Shown piece by piece: positions 41,910 to 50,210 of a DNA stretch of 64,000 bases. The notes under the pieces are model-generated. The model worked only from the letters and a program-made list of their open reading frames with translations. It made no database searches and had not been told where the DNA came from. Within the stretch, counting starts at the first letter, position 1. The number at the start of each line of letters is the position of its first letter. Location of the stretch: assembly GCA_035606665.1 (NCBI GenBank), contig DATNEY010000019.1, forward strand, positions 62,001 to 126,000. The letters run 5' to 3'. Position numbers and translations under genes: made by a program. The stretch comes from DASUGC01 sp035606665 (GTDB lineage Bacteria; Acidobacteriota; Vicinamibacteria; Vicinamibacterales; SCN-69-37).

Positions 41910-41995
41910 TCAACAGGATTCGGACGAAAAACAATATCGGCGGCGGAGGGCAACTATTGCCGCTCACCGGTGTCTCTTAGTTGCTCCATTGCCGA

Positions 41996-43996
41996 TCATC
42001 GTCTCGGCACCGCTGAAGCTCCCACCGGCTTGCCCGCCAAAACCTTGGCGAAGGCGTTCAGGTCCGGTGATGGACGCTCGATGCGATCGATCTGGATATA
42101 GCCACGCGGTCCGGTGGTCGGCTCGAGCTTCAGGCCCAGTTGTTCCTGGAGCGCAGTAAGGATCTCGGGCGCAGTTGGCGTGCCTTTGTTGTCAGCCGTC
42201 TCGCGCGCGTTGAAGAACGCCGGGTTGTTGGCCAGTGCACTCGGCGCGAACTCCAGGTACACGTTGAACTTGTCCGTGATGCCCGTCTTGTCGATGACGT
42301 TGCGATCCGTGTAAGTCGCCAGCAACCGTGCAATTCCGTCCATGGTCTGACTGGTCATCGCCACCGCGTTGTTCGGTCCGACCATGCCTCCCATGACCCC
42401 AAAGCCGCAGATGCGTTTCTCGCCGCGCTTGGCGCGGAGGATTTGTTCGTCCATGCCCGGCGCACTGCCCTTGGCCGGATCCCATTTGATGCAGTCGCCC
42501 TCGGGCGGCAGAGGTTTCAACTTGAGGCCGCTCTTGGCCACCGTGAGCGCCCACATCGGGGTCTGCTCGACTTCCGTGTGGACCTTCAGCTTGAAGCGAT
42601 CCTCGAGCAGCGCCCGCAGCATCGGTCCGAGCATGGTGTTGCGGTCGCCGCTCTGGGTACCGCGAGCCGGTTGTGAAGGATCCAGTCCTTCCGCCTTTGC
42701 TTCGATCGTGTACTTCTCGGTGTAGACCCAGGCCGGACCGCCACGGATCCGCCCCGGTTCTCCATTCGCCTGTCGAGCCATGTCGGCGAAGCTCCAGGCC
42801 TCCAACGGATCATCGTGAGACTTAGACTCGCGGTTGTTGATGTGCGCCATGCCGACGAGGTTGCTCACGATGAAACAGTTCAGGAAGGCGTGACCCGGCG
42901 AGAAGCTGCCGTTGCCGCCTCCGCCGCTTCGACCGGGCGGCCCGGATTGGGGCTCGCACTGCTTGATCGAGGCGACATCGAACTTCCGGATCTGCTTCGC
43001 GGGATCCAGTTGAGCGGAGCGAGGCGGCGCAGTCAGCATTCCGGCGGCGATTGGAGCCGAAAGTGGAGTGAGGGCGACGACGGCCAGCGCGACCGCGCGC
43101 GAAACGCCGAGGCGCCGGCCGGTGCGGCTGTCCAGGATCGCATCAAGCCGGCTCTTGAGATTGGCGCCGGTGACACCCGACACGCACGCCAGCGGAGACT
43201 CGACGTAGTTCTTGCAGACGTTGACGATGCTCGCGGCGTAGACGTGCGGTTCGCCAAGTGTCGAGAGCACGTGCTCGTCGCAGGCGCGCTCGCGCTCATC
43301 GACGAGCCGTGCGCCAATCCACCAGACGACCGGATGGAACCAGAACAGCGCTTCAACGGTCATGTGAAACGCTGCCGTCAGATTGTCGCGTCTCGTGATG
43401 TGGTGGAGCTCGTGCGCGAGAACCGCGTCCAGCTGCGCTGCGGTCAGCCGCTCGCGGATGCCGGCCGGCAGCAGCAGGACTGGACGAATGAGTCCGACGA
43501 CGCCGGGCTCGAGCAGACCTGGCGCCGACCGGACGTCGATCGCTCCAAGGTGTGTCTCGATGGCGACCGGCGCGCTGGCGCGGACAGCCGCTGCCACGAC
43601 CCGCCATGCCCGCAACCGTGCCAGCACCACAACGGCGAATCCCACGATCCAGATGAAGGTTGCGAGCCGTGCGATCCATGTCATGGCGGACGTCGTGCCA
43701 TCGGGCGCAGACTCTGAGTACTCAAATGCGCCGGCGAACGGTTGCGCGATCTGGTCCACCGCAATCGCGATCGCCGGCCCTGCTGTCTGTTGAACCTGAG
43801 ACGTTGCCGCCGCCGGCACGAAGTACGCACCCAGGCCGATCAGCAGGGAGAAGGGCACGAGGAACTTCACCGATGCCGTCACCCAGATCGCGTGCCGGAT
43901 CGCGGCACGATTACGCCGCAGCACCACCGTCAGCGCGGCCGCCGCGCCCGCGAAGATCGTCGATTGCCACAGATGGTTCGTGAGATCGCCGATCAT
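41996..43996 (-). CDS. BlaR1-like M56 peptidase fused to one TIGR03435 domain (module 4)
   Basis: I start this 666-aa protein at the ATG overlapping the blaI stop (MIGDLTNHLWQ); the frame is open much further upstream, but that part is antisense-like and overlaps blaI. Membrane helices frame HELHHITRRDN (near 195) and RERACDEHVL. A single TIGR03435 domain spans about 337-640 (FDVASIKQC, RGGPAWVYTEKYTIEAKAEG, TYTDRNVIDKTGITDKFNVY). The start MIGDLTNHLWQSTIFA is typical of M56 antirepressors. It pairs with module 4 BlaI. Confidence 0.85.
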   Translation of the reverse strand: MIGDLTNHLWQSTIFAGAAAALTVVLRRNRAAIRHAIWVTASVKFLVPFSLLIGLGAYFVPAAATSQVQQTAGPAIAIAVDQIAQPFAGAFEYSESAPDGTTSAMTWIARLATFIWIVGFAVVVLARLRAWRVVAAAVRASAPVAIETHLGAIDVRSAPGLLEPGVVGLIRPVLLLPAGIRERLTAAQLDAVLAHELHHITRRDNLTAAFHMTVEALFWFHPVVWWIGARLVDERERACDEHVLSTLGEPHVYAASIVNVCKNYVESPLACVSGVTGANLKSRLDAILDSRTGRRLGVSRAVALAVVALTPLSAPIAAGMLTAPPRSAQLDPAKQIRKFDVASIKQCEPQSGPPGRSGGGGNGSFSPGHAFLNCFIVSNLVGMAHINNRESKSHDDPLEAWSFADMARQANGEPGRIRGGPAWVYTEKYTIEAKAEGLDPSQPARGTQSGDRNTMLGPMLRALLEDRFKLKVHTEVEQTPMWALTVAKSGLKLKPLPPEGDCIKWDPAKGSAPGMDEQILRAKRGEKRICGFGVMGGMVGPNNAVAMTSQTMDGIARLLATYTDRNVIDKTGITDKFNVYLEFAPSALANNPAFFNARETADNKGTPTAPEILTALQEQLGLKLEPTTGPRGYIQIDRIERPSPDLNAFAKVLAGKPVGASAVPRR

Positions 43997-44394
43997 TTCG
44001 ACCTCCCCGTCCTGGCCGGCTTCTCCTGTCTTTCCCGATCGGCGATCGTTTTTTCGAGCTCCCGGATGTCTTCCCGCGTCAGCTTCCCGGCCTCCGCGAG
44101 TTGCGCCATCATCGGCAGCGCCCGTCCGCCGAAGAAGCTGAGGATCTCGTCGAGCAGGCGATGCCGCGTGACCTCCCTCGCCACCACCGGCTCGAAGATG
44201 TGCGCGTTGCTGATCTTGCGAACACGGCGCACGGCTTTCTTGGCTTCCATGCGATAGACGATGGTTTGAACCGTCGTGTACGCAGGGCGAGGCTCGGGAA
44301 ACGCTTCCTGAATCTCGCGAATCGAGGCCTTGCCGCTCGTCCACAGGGCCTCGAGGATTTGAAGCTCGAGCTTGCTCAATCGTGGTTTGGGCAA
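43993..44394 (-). CDS. BlaI/MecI-family winged-helix repressor (module 4)
   Basis: A 133-aa repressor from a TTG start, supported by AGGAGA 6 nt upstream. Winged-helix motifs are LSKLELQILEALWTSGKAS and YTTVQTIVYRMEAKKAVRR, followed by HRLLDEILSFFGGRALPMM. The YTTVQT recognition region is closest to classical BlaI. The operator CTACTAC-ACA-GTAGTAG lies about 28 nt upstream. Confidence 0.87.
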   Translation of the reverse strand: MPKPRLSKLELQILEALWTSGKASIREIQEAFPEPRPAYTTVQTIVYRMEAKKAVRRVRKISNAHIFEPVVAREVTRHRLLDEILSFFGGRALPMMAQLAEAGKLTREDIRELEKTIADRERQEKPARTGRSK

Positions 44395-44419
44395 CGGTCG
44401 TCTCCTACAGTGTGGTCTG

Positions 44420-44448
44420 ATCTACTACACAGTAGTAGTACATGTCAA
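44420..44448 (-). promoter_or_regulatory. Module 4 promoter and operator
   Basis: Palindrome CTACTAC-ACA-GTAGTAG at 44422-44438. On the minus strand TTGACA (complement of 44443-44448) is followed 17 nt later by GTAGAT (complement of 44420-44425), so the operator sits between -35 and -10. A half-related CTACAGTGTGG lies at 44405-44415. The -35 overlaps the stop of the lipid-kinase-like gene. Confidence 0.7.
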
Positions 44449-45347
44449 CGGAGCCCGGCAACCAGCAGGGCGCCATGGTCGAGGCGGACCGAAACCTCGC
44501 CGCTGGTTTCGAAGGGCTCACCGTCCACGTGGCAGACGAGCCGCGCGCCCGTGATCGAGGCCTCGCGCACTCGGCCTCGCCACACGCCTTCGGCCGGGCT
44601 CATCGGCCGCCAGCCCAGCCGCCGGGACCGCCACAGCTGGCGAAGGGGGCTGCCGCCCTTCACGATGACGGCATCAAGCCATCCGTCCGATGGGTCAGCC
44701 TCCGGAGCTATCGCCAGCCCGCTGCCGTACTCGCGCCCATTGGCGAACGCGATCACGAAGTGTGGACCGTTGAACTCCATCGGTCTTGCTGTTGGCTCGC
44801 CGCGGACGCTGATTCGATAGCCCTCGCAGGCATAGGTCCAGACCGACCTCAGGCTTTCGGCGACGTAGCCGCGCGTGCCGCGAGTCTGCCGAAGGCTGAA
44901 TCGCTCCGCGATCTCCGCGTCGAATCCGATGCCGGCGATGTTGAGGAAATGGCGGCCGGCCAGCCAGGCGGCGTCCATCGGCCGCGGTACAGCAGTAAGC
45001 GCGACACGCATCGCGGCCTCGTAGTCCCTCGGCAGTCCGAGACTCCTTGCGAGACCGTCGCCGGAGCCGCCGGGAACGATTCCAAACGCCACGCGCGACC
45101 CAAGAAGCGGACCCGCCGTCTCGTTCACCGTACCGTCGCCGCCCCAGGCCACCACTCGATCGACACCCGTGGCAAGAAAACCGGCCGCGAGCTCCGCCGC
45201 GTGACCCGCATGCGTCGTCACCTCGACTTCCGCGGTGACTCCCATCGACGCCGCCCAGCGCGCGGCGCACTCGACGCGCGTACCTGCGGCGGTACGGTGG
45301 CTCTTCGCGAGTCCGGAGCGCGGATTGATGATGATCGCTATGCGCAT
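44445..45347 (-). CDS. Diacylglycerol-kinase-like lipid kinase (DAGK catalytic family)
   Basis: A 300-aa protein with the NINPRSG-type start (IIINPRSGLA), the nucleotide motif GGDGTVNE and GIVPGGSGDGLARSLGLP, then a C-terminal beta domain with NIAGIGFDAEI. Family members (DgkB, YegS, sphingosine-kinase-like) phosphorylate diacylglycerol or related lipids at the membrane. Substrate unknown. It lies just upstream of module 4 on the same strand, 50 nt before the blaI start, but a promoter in the gap argues for separate control. Confidence 0.82.
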   Translation of the reverse strand: MRIAIIINPRSGLAKSHRTAAGTRVECAARWAASMGVTAEVEVTTHAGHAAELAAGFLATGVDRVVAWGGDGTVNETAGPLLGSRVAFGIVPGGSGDGLARSLGLPRDYEAAMRVALTAVPRPMDAAWLAGRHFLNIAGIGFDAEIAERFSLRQTRGTRGYVAESLRSVWTYACEGYRISVRGEPTARPMEFNGPHFVIAFANGREYGSGLAIAPEADPSDGWLDAVIVKGGSPLRQLWRSRRLGWRPMSPAEGVWRGRVREASITGARLVCHVDGEPFETSGEVSVRLDHGALLVAGLR

Positions 45348-45357
45348 GGACGGTCTT

Positions 45358-45447
45358 TCTTGATCGGCGGGGCCCCCTGCACCCCGCCTAGCTCACTCCA
45401 TTCCGCTCGCGCGTTCGACGCTTGCTCCATTCCGTTCGCGCTCGTAC
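45358..45447. repeat. Inverted copy of the 25.5-kb GC-rich repeat plus a 28/29-bp tandem duplication
   Basis: 45355-45390 read on the minus strand matches the right part of the 25458-25541 element (AGGCGGGGTGCAGGGG, CCCGCCGATCAAGAAAGA). It is followed by two related units starting GCTCACTCCATTCCGCTCGC (45391-45419) and GCTTGCTCCATTCCGTTCGC (45420-45447). Confidence 0.7.
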
Positions 45448-45464
45448 TGCGAAATTTCCGGTGC

Positions 45465-45470
45465 TATAGT
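45465..45470 (+). promoter_or_regulatory. -10 element TATAGT of the GAF membrane protein gene
   Basis: GTGCTATAGT lies 13 nt before the ATG at 45484 (10 nt before an in-frame GTG). A short leader is implied. The -35 region is weak. Confidence 0.4.
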
Positions 45471-45483
45471 AAGCCTCGCAGTG

Positions 45484-46704
45484 ATGAGTACGCGCGGTAT
45501 CGCTGTCCTCCTCGGATTCACCGTCGTCATCGCCGGGCTCACGCTCGTCCAGGACTTCAGCTTCGATAATTCCATCGCGAGAGAGCGGATGGCGGCGCTC
45601 AACGCGGATCGTGACCTCGACGTGATCGCGCGGTCGATCGCGGACGTCCGCGCGGCGCAGGCCGGCTACGTCGCCACGGGACAAGTACCGGCGACGTGGA
45701 TGACGCGCGCGACCGAGGCGTTCGATCGGCTGACCAAGGCGATCGAAGCCAGGCAGGTGGCGGCGCCAACCGCACAGGCCAAGGCAAAGTACGAAGCCCT
45801 CGGCCAGACGGTGGCGAATCTATCGACCATCGACGGCAAGGCCAGGGCGGCGATTGCCCAGGAAGATCGGCTGCACGCCGCCGACATGATCTACATCGAC
45901 GCGCAGCAGGCGGCGGAGCTGGCCGACACGGAACTCGCGGCCGCGCGGACGCTGGAAGCGCAGACCGCGACCGGACTCATCGGTCGCCTCGGCATGTACC
46001 GGCTGGGCATGAATGGCCTCGCACTCGCGCTCATTGCGGTCATCGCGATCTCTTTCGGCCGCACGTTGTCGGCCCTCAAGAGGATGGCGCCCGCCAGCAC
46101 GGCGCAGATGCTCAAGGACCTGCCGCCCGCGGTAAAGAGCGCGGGCGCGGCGCCGACGCTCGGGTTGAGCTCCACCTCAACTCCCACGCCAGGTCAGGCC
46201 GTCACTGCAGGGCCTGCGTCGCCGATGGTGCGGCCGGTTTCTATCGCGGCTGCGGCTGAGCTCTGCGTCGATCTGGGACGGATCCTCGACGGTCGCGATA
46301 TGCCGGCGCTGCTCGAGCGAGCGGCCAAGGTCCTCGACGCCAAGGGCATCATGATCTGGTCTGCTGACAGCGACGGCGCGCGGCTCCGGCCGGCGATGTG
46401 CTTCGGCTATCCCGACAAGATCATGGCGCGGCTTCGGCCGTTGCAGGTGGACGCGGACAACGTCACATCGCTGGCGTTCCGGACGATGCAGCCGCAAGCG
46501 TTGCCGGGGGCGACATCGGCGGATGCCGCCGCGATTGCGATTCCCCTGATCACATCGTCAGGCTGCGTCGGCGTCCTGGCCGCCGAAGTTAAGCAGAGCC
46601 GGCCGCATCCCGATATCGTCCCCATCGCGCGTATCGTGGCGGCCCAGTTCTCGACACTCATCACCCCGATGGACGGTGCCCAGCCGGCCGCTGCTCAGAG
46701 CTAG
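45484..46704 (+). CDS. Membrane protein with helical periplasmic domain and cytoplasmic GAF domain
   Basis: A 406-aa protein from the ATG (GTG one codon earlier possible). It has an N-terminal helix (about 6-24), a mostly helical extracytoplasmic part (about 25-170) like CHASE3/four-helix-bundle sensors, a second membrane helix (about 177-195), a Pro/Thr-rich linker (TLGLSSTSTPTPG) and a GAF-like domain (about 255-395: ELCVDLGRILDGRDMPALLE, AIPLITSSGCVGVLAAE). No kinase, cyclase or phosphatase output is attached, so it would need a partner. Function unknown. Confidence 0.7.
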   Translation: MSTRGIAVLLGFTVVIAGLTLVQDFSFDNSIARERMAALNADRDLDVIARSIADVRAAQAGYVATGQVPATWMTRATEAFDRLTKAIEARQVAAPTAQAKAKYEALGQTVANLSTIDGKARAAIAQEDRLHAADMIYIDAQQAAELADTELAAARTLEAQTATGLIGRLGMYRLGMNGLALALIAVIAISFGRTLSALKRMAPASTAQMLKDLPPAVKSAGAAPTLGLSSTSTPTPGQAVTAGPASPMVRPVSIAAAAELCVDLGRILDGRDMPALLERAAKVLDAKGIMIWSADSDGARLRPAMCFGYPDKIMARLRPLQVDADNVTSLAFRTMQPQALPGATSADAAAIAIPLITSSGCVGVLAAEVKQSRPHPDIVPIARIVAAQFSTLITPMDGAQPAAAQS

Positions 46705-46937
46705 TTGTCCTCTGTCCACTGCACTGTCCCAAGTACAGCGCGGACGATCTAGGGCTCGAAACGGCTGAATCCTTCAGATTTCGAGAGGTTTTTCACGGTC
46801 GAGTACGGCACGCGTCTTGATATCTAGGGCGATCGAGTCGCTCGGCATCAACGGGATGCGCAACATTACAGGCAGGCGCTGGCATCGCCGCATCCCGTCC
46901 GCTCCAGGTCGATGACCGAGCGACTTGTTTACTCTGG
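46705..46937. other. Intergenic stretch without a supported gene
   Basis: Together with the repeats to its right this forms the only gap above 300 bp (46705-47246). On the minus strand the end of an open frame reads SIALDIKTRAVLDREKPLEI up to 46774, with protein-like codon use, but it has no recognisable family and no convincing start. I treat it as a possible gene remnant only. Confidence 0.4.
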
Positions 46938-47145
46938 GGGCTTCGCCCCCAGACCCCCTACACACTCGCTCGTTCGATTCGGCCCGCCTAAAACCCTCTT
47001 GGCCAAATCTCACTCCGCTCGTGTGGCTCGCGGCCTGTCCGGCCGCTCGCTTCGGACTCGCGGGCTTCGCCCCCAGACCCCCTACACACTCGCTCGTTCG
47101 ATTCGGCCCGCCTAAAACCCTCTTGGCCAAATCTCACTCCGCTCG
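46938..47145. repeat. Two identical 84-bp direct repeats, period 124 bp
   Basis: 46938-47021 and 47062-47145 are identical over 84 bp, beginning GGGCTTCGCCCCC and ending CACTCCGCTCG, separated by 40 bp of unrelated sequence. A shorter diverged copy of the left end (GGGACTTCGCCGCCAGGAGC) is at 47206-47225. Each copy holds a GGGGGCTTCGCCCCC-type hairpin. Confidence 0.95.
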
Positions 47146-47233
47146 CCCTGCCGGGGACACGGCGTTGCTCGCTTCGCTCGCTCGCCTCAATATCGGCATC
47201 GGCCGGGACTTCGCCGCCAGGAGCCCTACACGC

Positions 47234-47239
47234 TAAGAT
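47234..47239 (+). promoter_or_regulatory. -10-like TAAGAT, leaderless-type promoter
   Basis: TAAGAT ends 7 nt before the ATG at 47247; initiation would fall on the start codon. The same hexamer is used before 12773 and 53492. Confidence 0.45.
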
Positions 47240-47246
47240 TCCGGCC

Positions 47247-48341
47247 ATGATGAGACATCGCGGGCGGACCCTCACCAGGCTCGCGCTGATCTTGGTCTCC
47301 GCGTTACTGGCCGGATGGCCGCGGGCCGCCGCGCGCTCAGCGGACCTGCCGGCGAGACTGACAGACAAGGAATTCTGGGATCTGTCAGAGCAGATCTCGG
47401 AAGCCAACGGCGCGTTCCAGTCCGACAACTTCCTTTCTAACGAACGCGGCTATCAAGTCGTGATTCCCGAATTGGTCAGGACCGCAAAGCCGGGCCGTGT
47501 CTACCTTGGCGTCGGCCCAGAACAGAATTTCCCCTACATCCTCGCGCTGAAACCGCAACTCGCCATGATCTTCGACGTCCGTCGCGGCAACCTCCACGAG
47601 CAGTTGCTCTACAAAGCCCTGTTCGAGATGTCGTCGGATCGCGCGGATTTTCTGAGCCGCCTGTTTTCGCGCAAGCGGCCGGACGGCCTGACGACGAAGT
47701 CGAGCGTGAGTGAGCTGATGGGGGCATATCAGACGGCGGCCCCAAGTGAGGCGCTGTACGCGGCGAATCTACAGGCCGTATCCGACTGGCTGACGAAGAA
47801 GCACGGGTTCGCCCTGCATGGCGACGATCTTCCAGGCATTGACTACGTCTACAGGACGGCGTTCTTCGCGGGTGGTCCCAATCTGACGTATTCGATGGGC
47901 GGACGAGGGCGTGGGGGCCGCGGCGGCGGTGGCGGCACCTACGGCGAAATCCAGTCACTGACGGACGCAGAGGGTGTGAATCGCGGGTTTCTGGGCTCGG
48001 AAGAGAACTGGCTCGCGATGAAGGACTTCGAGACGCGCAATCTGCTCGTGCCAGTTGTCGGCGACTTTGGCGGCCAGAAGGCGATTCGCGCCGCAGGCAA
48101 GTATCTCAAGGAGAAAGGCGTCGTCGTGTCGGCGTTCTACCTGTCGAACGTCGAGCAGTATCTCAATCGCTCGGGCACCGAAGACACGTTCCTGTGCAAC
48201 GTCGCCCAACTGCCGCTCGACGAGTCCAGTACATTCATCTTCACAGGCGCAGGGCGCTACGGTGGCGGCGGCGGGGGTGGCGGTCTGAACACAACGTTCC
48301 TGCGCCCGATGTTGCCGGACACGACAGGCTGCGCGAGATAA
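47247..48341 (+). CDS. Exported protein of unknown function, possibly methyltransferase-like fold
   Basis: A 364-aa protein with a signal peptide (about residues 1-31, ARSAD). The core contains SDNFLSNERGYQVVIPELV, YLGVGPEQNFPYILALKP and MIFDVRRGN, a pattern found in conserved secreted proteins of environmental bacteria and reminiscent of a Rossmann/SAM-methyltransferase-like core. I cannot assign a reaction. Two Gly-rich loops are inserted, GGRGRGGRGGGGG near 215 and GGGGGGGG near 340. It stands alone between a repeat region and a convergent phosphatase gene. Confidence 0.65.
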   Translation: MMRHRGRTLTRLALILVSALLAGWPRAAARSADLPARLTDKEFWDLSEQISEANGAFQSDNFLSNERGYQVVIPELVRTAKPGRVYLGVGPEQNFPYILALKPQLAMIFDVRRGNLHEQLLYKALFEMSSDRADFLSRLFSRKRPDGLTTKSSVSELMGAYQTAAPSEALYAANLQAVSDWLTKKHGFALHGDDLPGIDYVYRTAFFAGGPNLTYSMGGRGRGGRGGGGGTYGEIQSLTDAEGVNRGFLGSEENWLAMKDFETRNLLVPVVGDFGGQKAIRAAGKYLKEKGVVVSAFYLSNVEQYLNRSGTEDTFLCNVAQLPLDESSTFIFTGAGRYGGGGGGGGLNTTFLRPMLPDTTGCAR

Positions 48342-48360
48342 AAAGACCTACTCGGTCTTT
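48342..48360. terminator. Candidate bidirectional terminator
   Basis: Stem AAAGACC / GGTCTTT (7 bp, 5-nt loop) between two convergent genes. It overlaps the last codons and stop of the minus-strand phosphatase gene. U-runs are short, so efficiency is uncertain. Confidence 0.4.
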
Positions 48361-50153
48361 GGCACGGGCAGCTCCGCGATCTTCACCACCACAACCGTCA
48401 TGTCGTCGTTGGGTGCGAATCCTGCCCGGTGTTCGGACACCGCGCTCACAATGCGCTGAACGATTTGTGCAGCAGGCAGCTCGCGGTTGTCGAACACGAC
48501 CTGAAGCAGGCGCGGCGGAGTGAATTCCTGATGGCGATCGTTCATCGCCTCTGAGACGCCATCCGAGCAGAAGACGAAGAGATCGCCGGGGTGGAGCGGG
48601 TACGAGACCTCGTCATACTCGGAGCCGACGAACGAGCCGAGCGGCACGCCCGGCAGCTCGACAAACGACGCATCGCCGTTGCTTACGCGCACCGGGTACG
48701 GCAGGCCTGAATTCGACAGTGTCACGCTTCGGCGCTTCATGTCGAAAATCGCGTAGCAGAGCGTGCAGTAGTACTCCTCGAGCTGGCGCTCGTGGAGGAT
48801 GGTGTTGATCGACATCAGCACCTTGGCCGGCGTCGACCGTTCCGGCATGAAACGACGGCGGAACGTGCGGCCCCGCACGAGCTCGCCCGCGAACACGCTG
48901 TAGAGCGCGGCGGGCACACCCTTTCCCGAGACGTCACCGAGCGCGACAATCAGTGTGTTCGAGTCGGGCATCAGGAAATCGTGGAAGTCGCCGCCGAGCT
49001 CGCGCGCCGGCGCGAAGTGAGCGGATACGTCGACACCCTTCAGCCGCTTCGGCAGCTGCGTGGGCAGCAGCGCCATCTGGACGCGCCTGGCGAACTGCAG
49101 CTCCTTCTCGAGCCGCGCTTCGTTGTGCGAGACCTCTTCGTAGAGCCGCGCGTTCTCGATCGCGACCGCCGCCTGGCCCGCGAGCAGCGTCAGGATCTCG
49201 ATGTCCCGCTTCGCGAATGCATCGAGCTCCGGGCTCTCGAGATCGAAGACCCCGACGCAGCGATCCTTGAGCAGCAGTGGAATCGCCAGCTCCGATCGAA
49301 CGTCGTCAACGATCTTGATGTAGCGCGGATCTTTCGAGACATCCGGGACGAGCACGGCCTCGCGATGAAGCGCTGCGTAACCGACGAGGCCCTCTCCGAG
49401 CGGCACTCTCGGCACGACCACCTTCTCGCCGTACTGGAGCGCCACCTTCATCTCCAGCTCGTTGGTGGCGTCGTTCAGGAGCAGGATGCCGAACGTGCGG
49501 TAGTCGATGACGCGCTTGGCGAGCTGCGCGATGCGTGCCAGCAGCTGATCGAGATCCAGCACTGCCGCGACCTCGCGGCCGATTTCCGCCAGCAGTTCAA
49601 ACGCCTCGGCATCCAGCCGCTGCTGCTCGAACAGGCGCGCGTTCACCAGAGCAGTCGACACGTGAGTCGCGAATTGGCGAAGGATGTTTGCGTCGCGCTC
49701 CGAATAGTTGTCCCGCACGCGGCTCAGAACGTTCACGGCGCCGATGGGCTTTTTCTTGTGGATCAGCGGGACGGCCACGGTGGATGCCATCCCTGCCACA
49801 ACCTCGACATACGTCGGGTCCGTGCGGACGTCACCCACGACAGCCGATTGCTGGGACGTGACGACGCGGCCAACCAGCCCCTCGGAGAGGCTGAACTTGA
49901 TGCCGCTCGTGTCGGGATACCCGACGGCGTACGCAATACGCAGTTCGCCGCGCTTCTCGTCGAGCAGATATACCGCGAATGCGTCGAACTGTATGAGCCG
50001 GCCCATGAGCTCGGGAATGCGCTGCAGCAGCTCGTCGAGATCGATCACTGCCGCGACCTGACGGCCGAGATCGAACAGCGTCAGCAGAATGTCGCGCTCG
50101 CTCAGACCCGAGACGGGCGATGTGGTCAGCGGCGGCGAAGGCGTATGACTCAT
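48348..50153 (-). CDS. GAF-GAF-SpoIIE serine phosphatase, cytoplasmic
   Basis: I start this 601-aa protein at the ATG reading MSHTPSPPLTT; the frame extends 129 nt further but into a repeat and the divergent promoter. Two GAF domains (about 30-175 and 200-345), each starting with a matching leader (LGRQVAAVIDLDELLQRIPE and IGREVAAVLDLDQLLARIAQ), point to an internal duplication. A coiled linker and a C-terminal PPM/SpoIIE phosphatase follow (GGDFHDFLMP, LGDVSGKGVPAALYS, SNSGLPYPV, FCSDGVSEAMN). It likely responds to small ligands and dephosphorylates a STAS-domain partner not present here. Confidence 0.88.
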   Translation of the reverse strand: MSHTPSPPLTTSPVSGLSERDILLTLFDLGRQVAAVIDLDELLQRIPELMGRLIQFDAFAVYLLDEKRGELRIAYAVGYPDTSGIKFSLSEGLVGRVVTSQQSAVVGDVRTDPTYVEVVAGMASTVAVPLIHKKKPIGAVNVLSRVRDNYSERDANILRQFATHVSTALVNARLFEQQRLDAEAFELLAEIGREVAAVLDLDQLLARIAQLAKRVIDYRTFGILLLNDATNELEMKVALQYGEKVVVPRVPLGEGLVGYAALHREAVLVPDVSKDPRYIKIVDDVRSELAIPLLLKDRCVGVFDLESPELDAFAKRDIEILTLLAGQAAVAIENARLYEEVSHNEARLEKELQFARRVQMALLPTQLPKRLKGVDVSAHFAPARELGGDFHDFLMPDSNTLIVALGDVSGKGVPAALYSVFAGELVRGRTFRRRFMPERSTPAKVLMSINTILHERQLEEYYCTLCYAIFDMKRRSVTLSNSGLPYPVRVSNGDASFVELPGVPLGSFVGSEYDEVSYPLHPGDLFVFCSDGVSEAMNDRHQEFTPPRLLQVVFDNRELPAAQIVQRIVSAVSEHRAGFAPNDDMTVVVVKIAELPVPKTE

Positions 50154-50210
50154 GCAGGCGGGCCCCGCCTTCGCCAACGCTACGGCGGGCAGGCTAGGTA
50201 ATGCGGGAAT

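Noticed and set aside
41996..44344. A longer 782-codon version of the module 4 M56 protein
   Set aside because: The extra N-terminus overlaps the blaI gene out of frame and is Arg/Gly-rich shadow sequence; the ATG in the ATGA overlap gives the normal M56 start.
35537..44394. A beta-lactam resistance locus
   Set aside because: The peptidases lack a penicillin-binding sensor domain and no beta-lactamase or mecA-like gene occurs in the window.
46774..47130. A 118-codon minus-strand frame in the repeat region
   Set aside because: Most of it is translated 84-bp repeat; only the last 30 codons look protein-like and there is no family match or start signal.
46938..47145. Direct repeats that might be a CRISPR array
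   Set aside because: Only two full copies of 84 bp separated by 40 bp; unit length, number and spacing do not fit CRISPR, and no cas gene is present.
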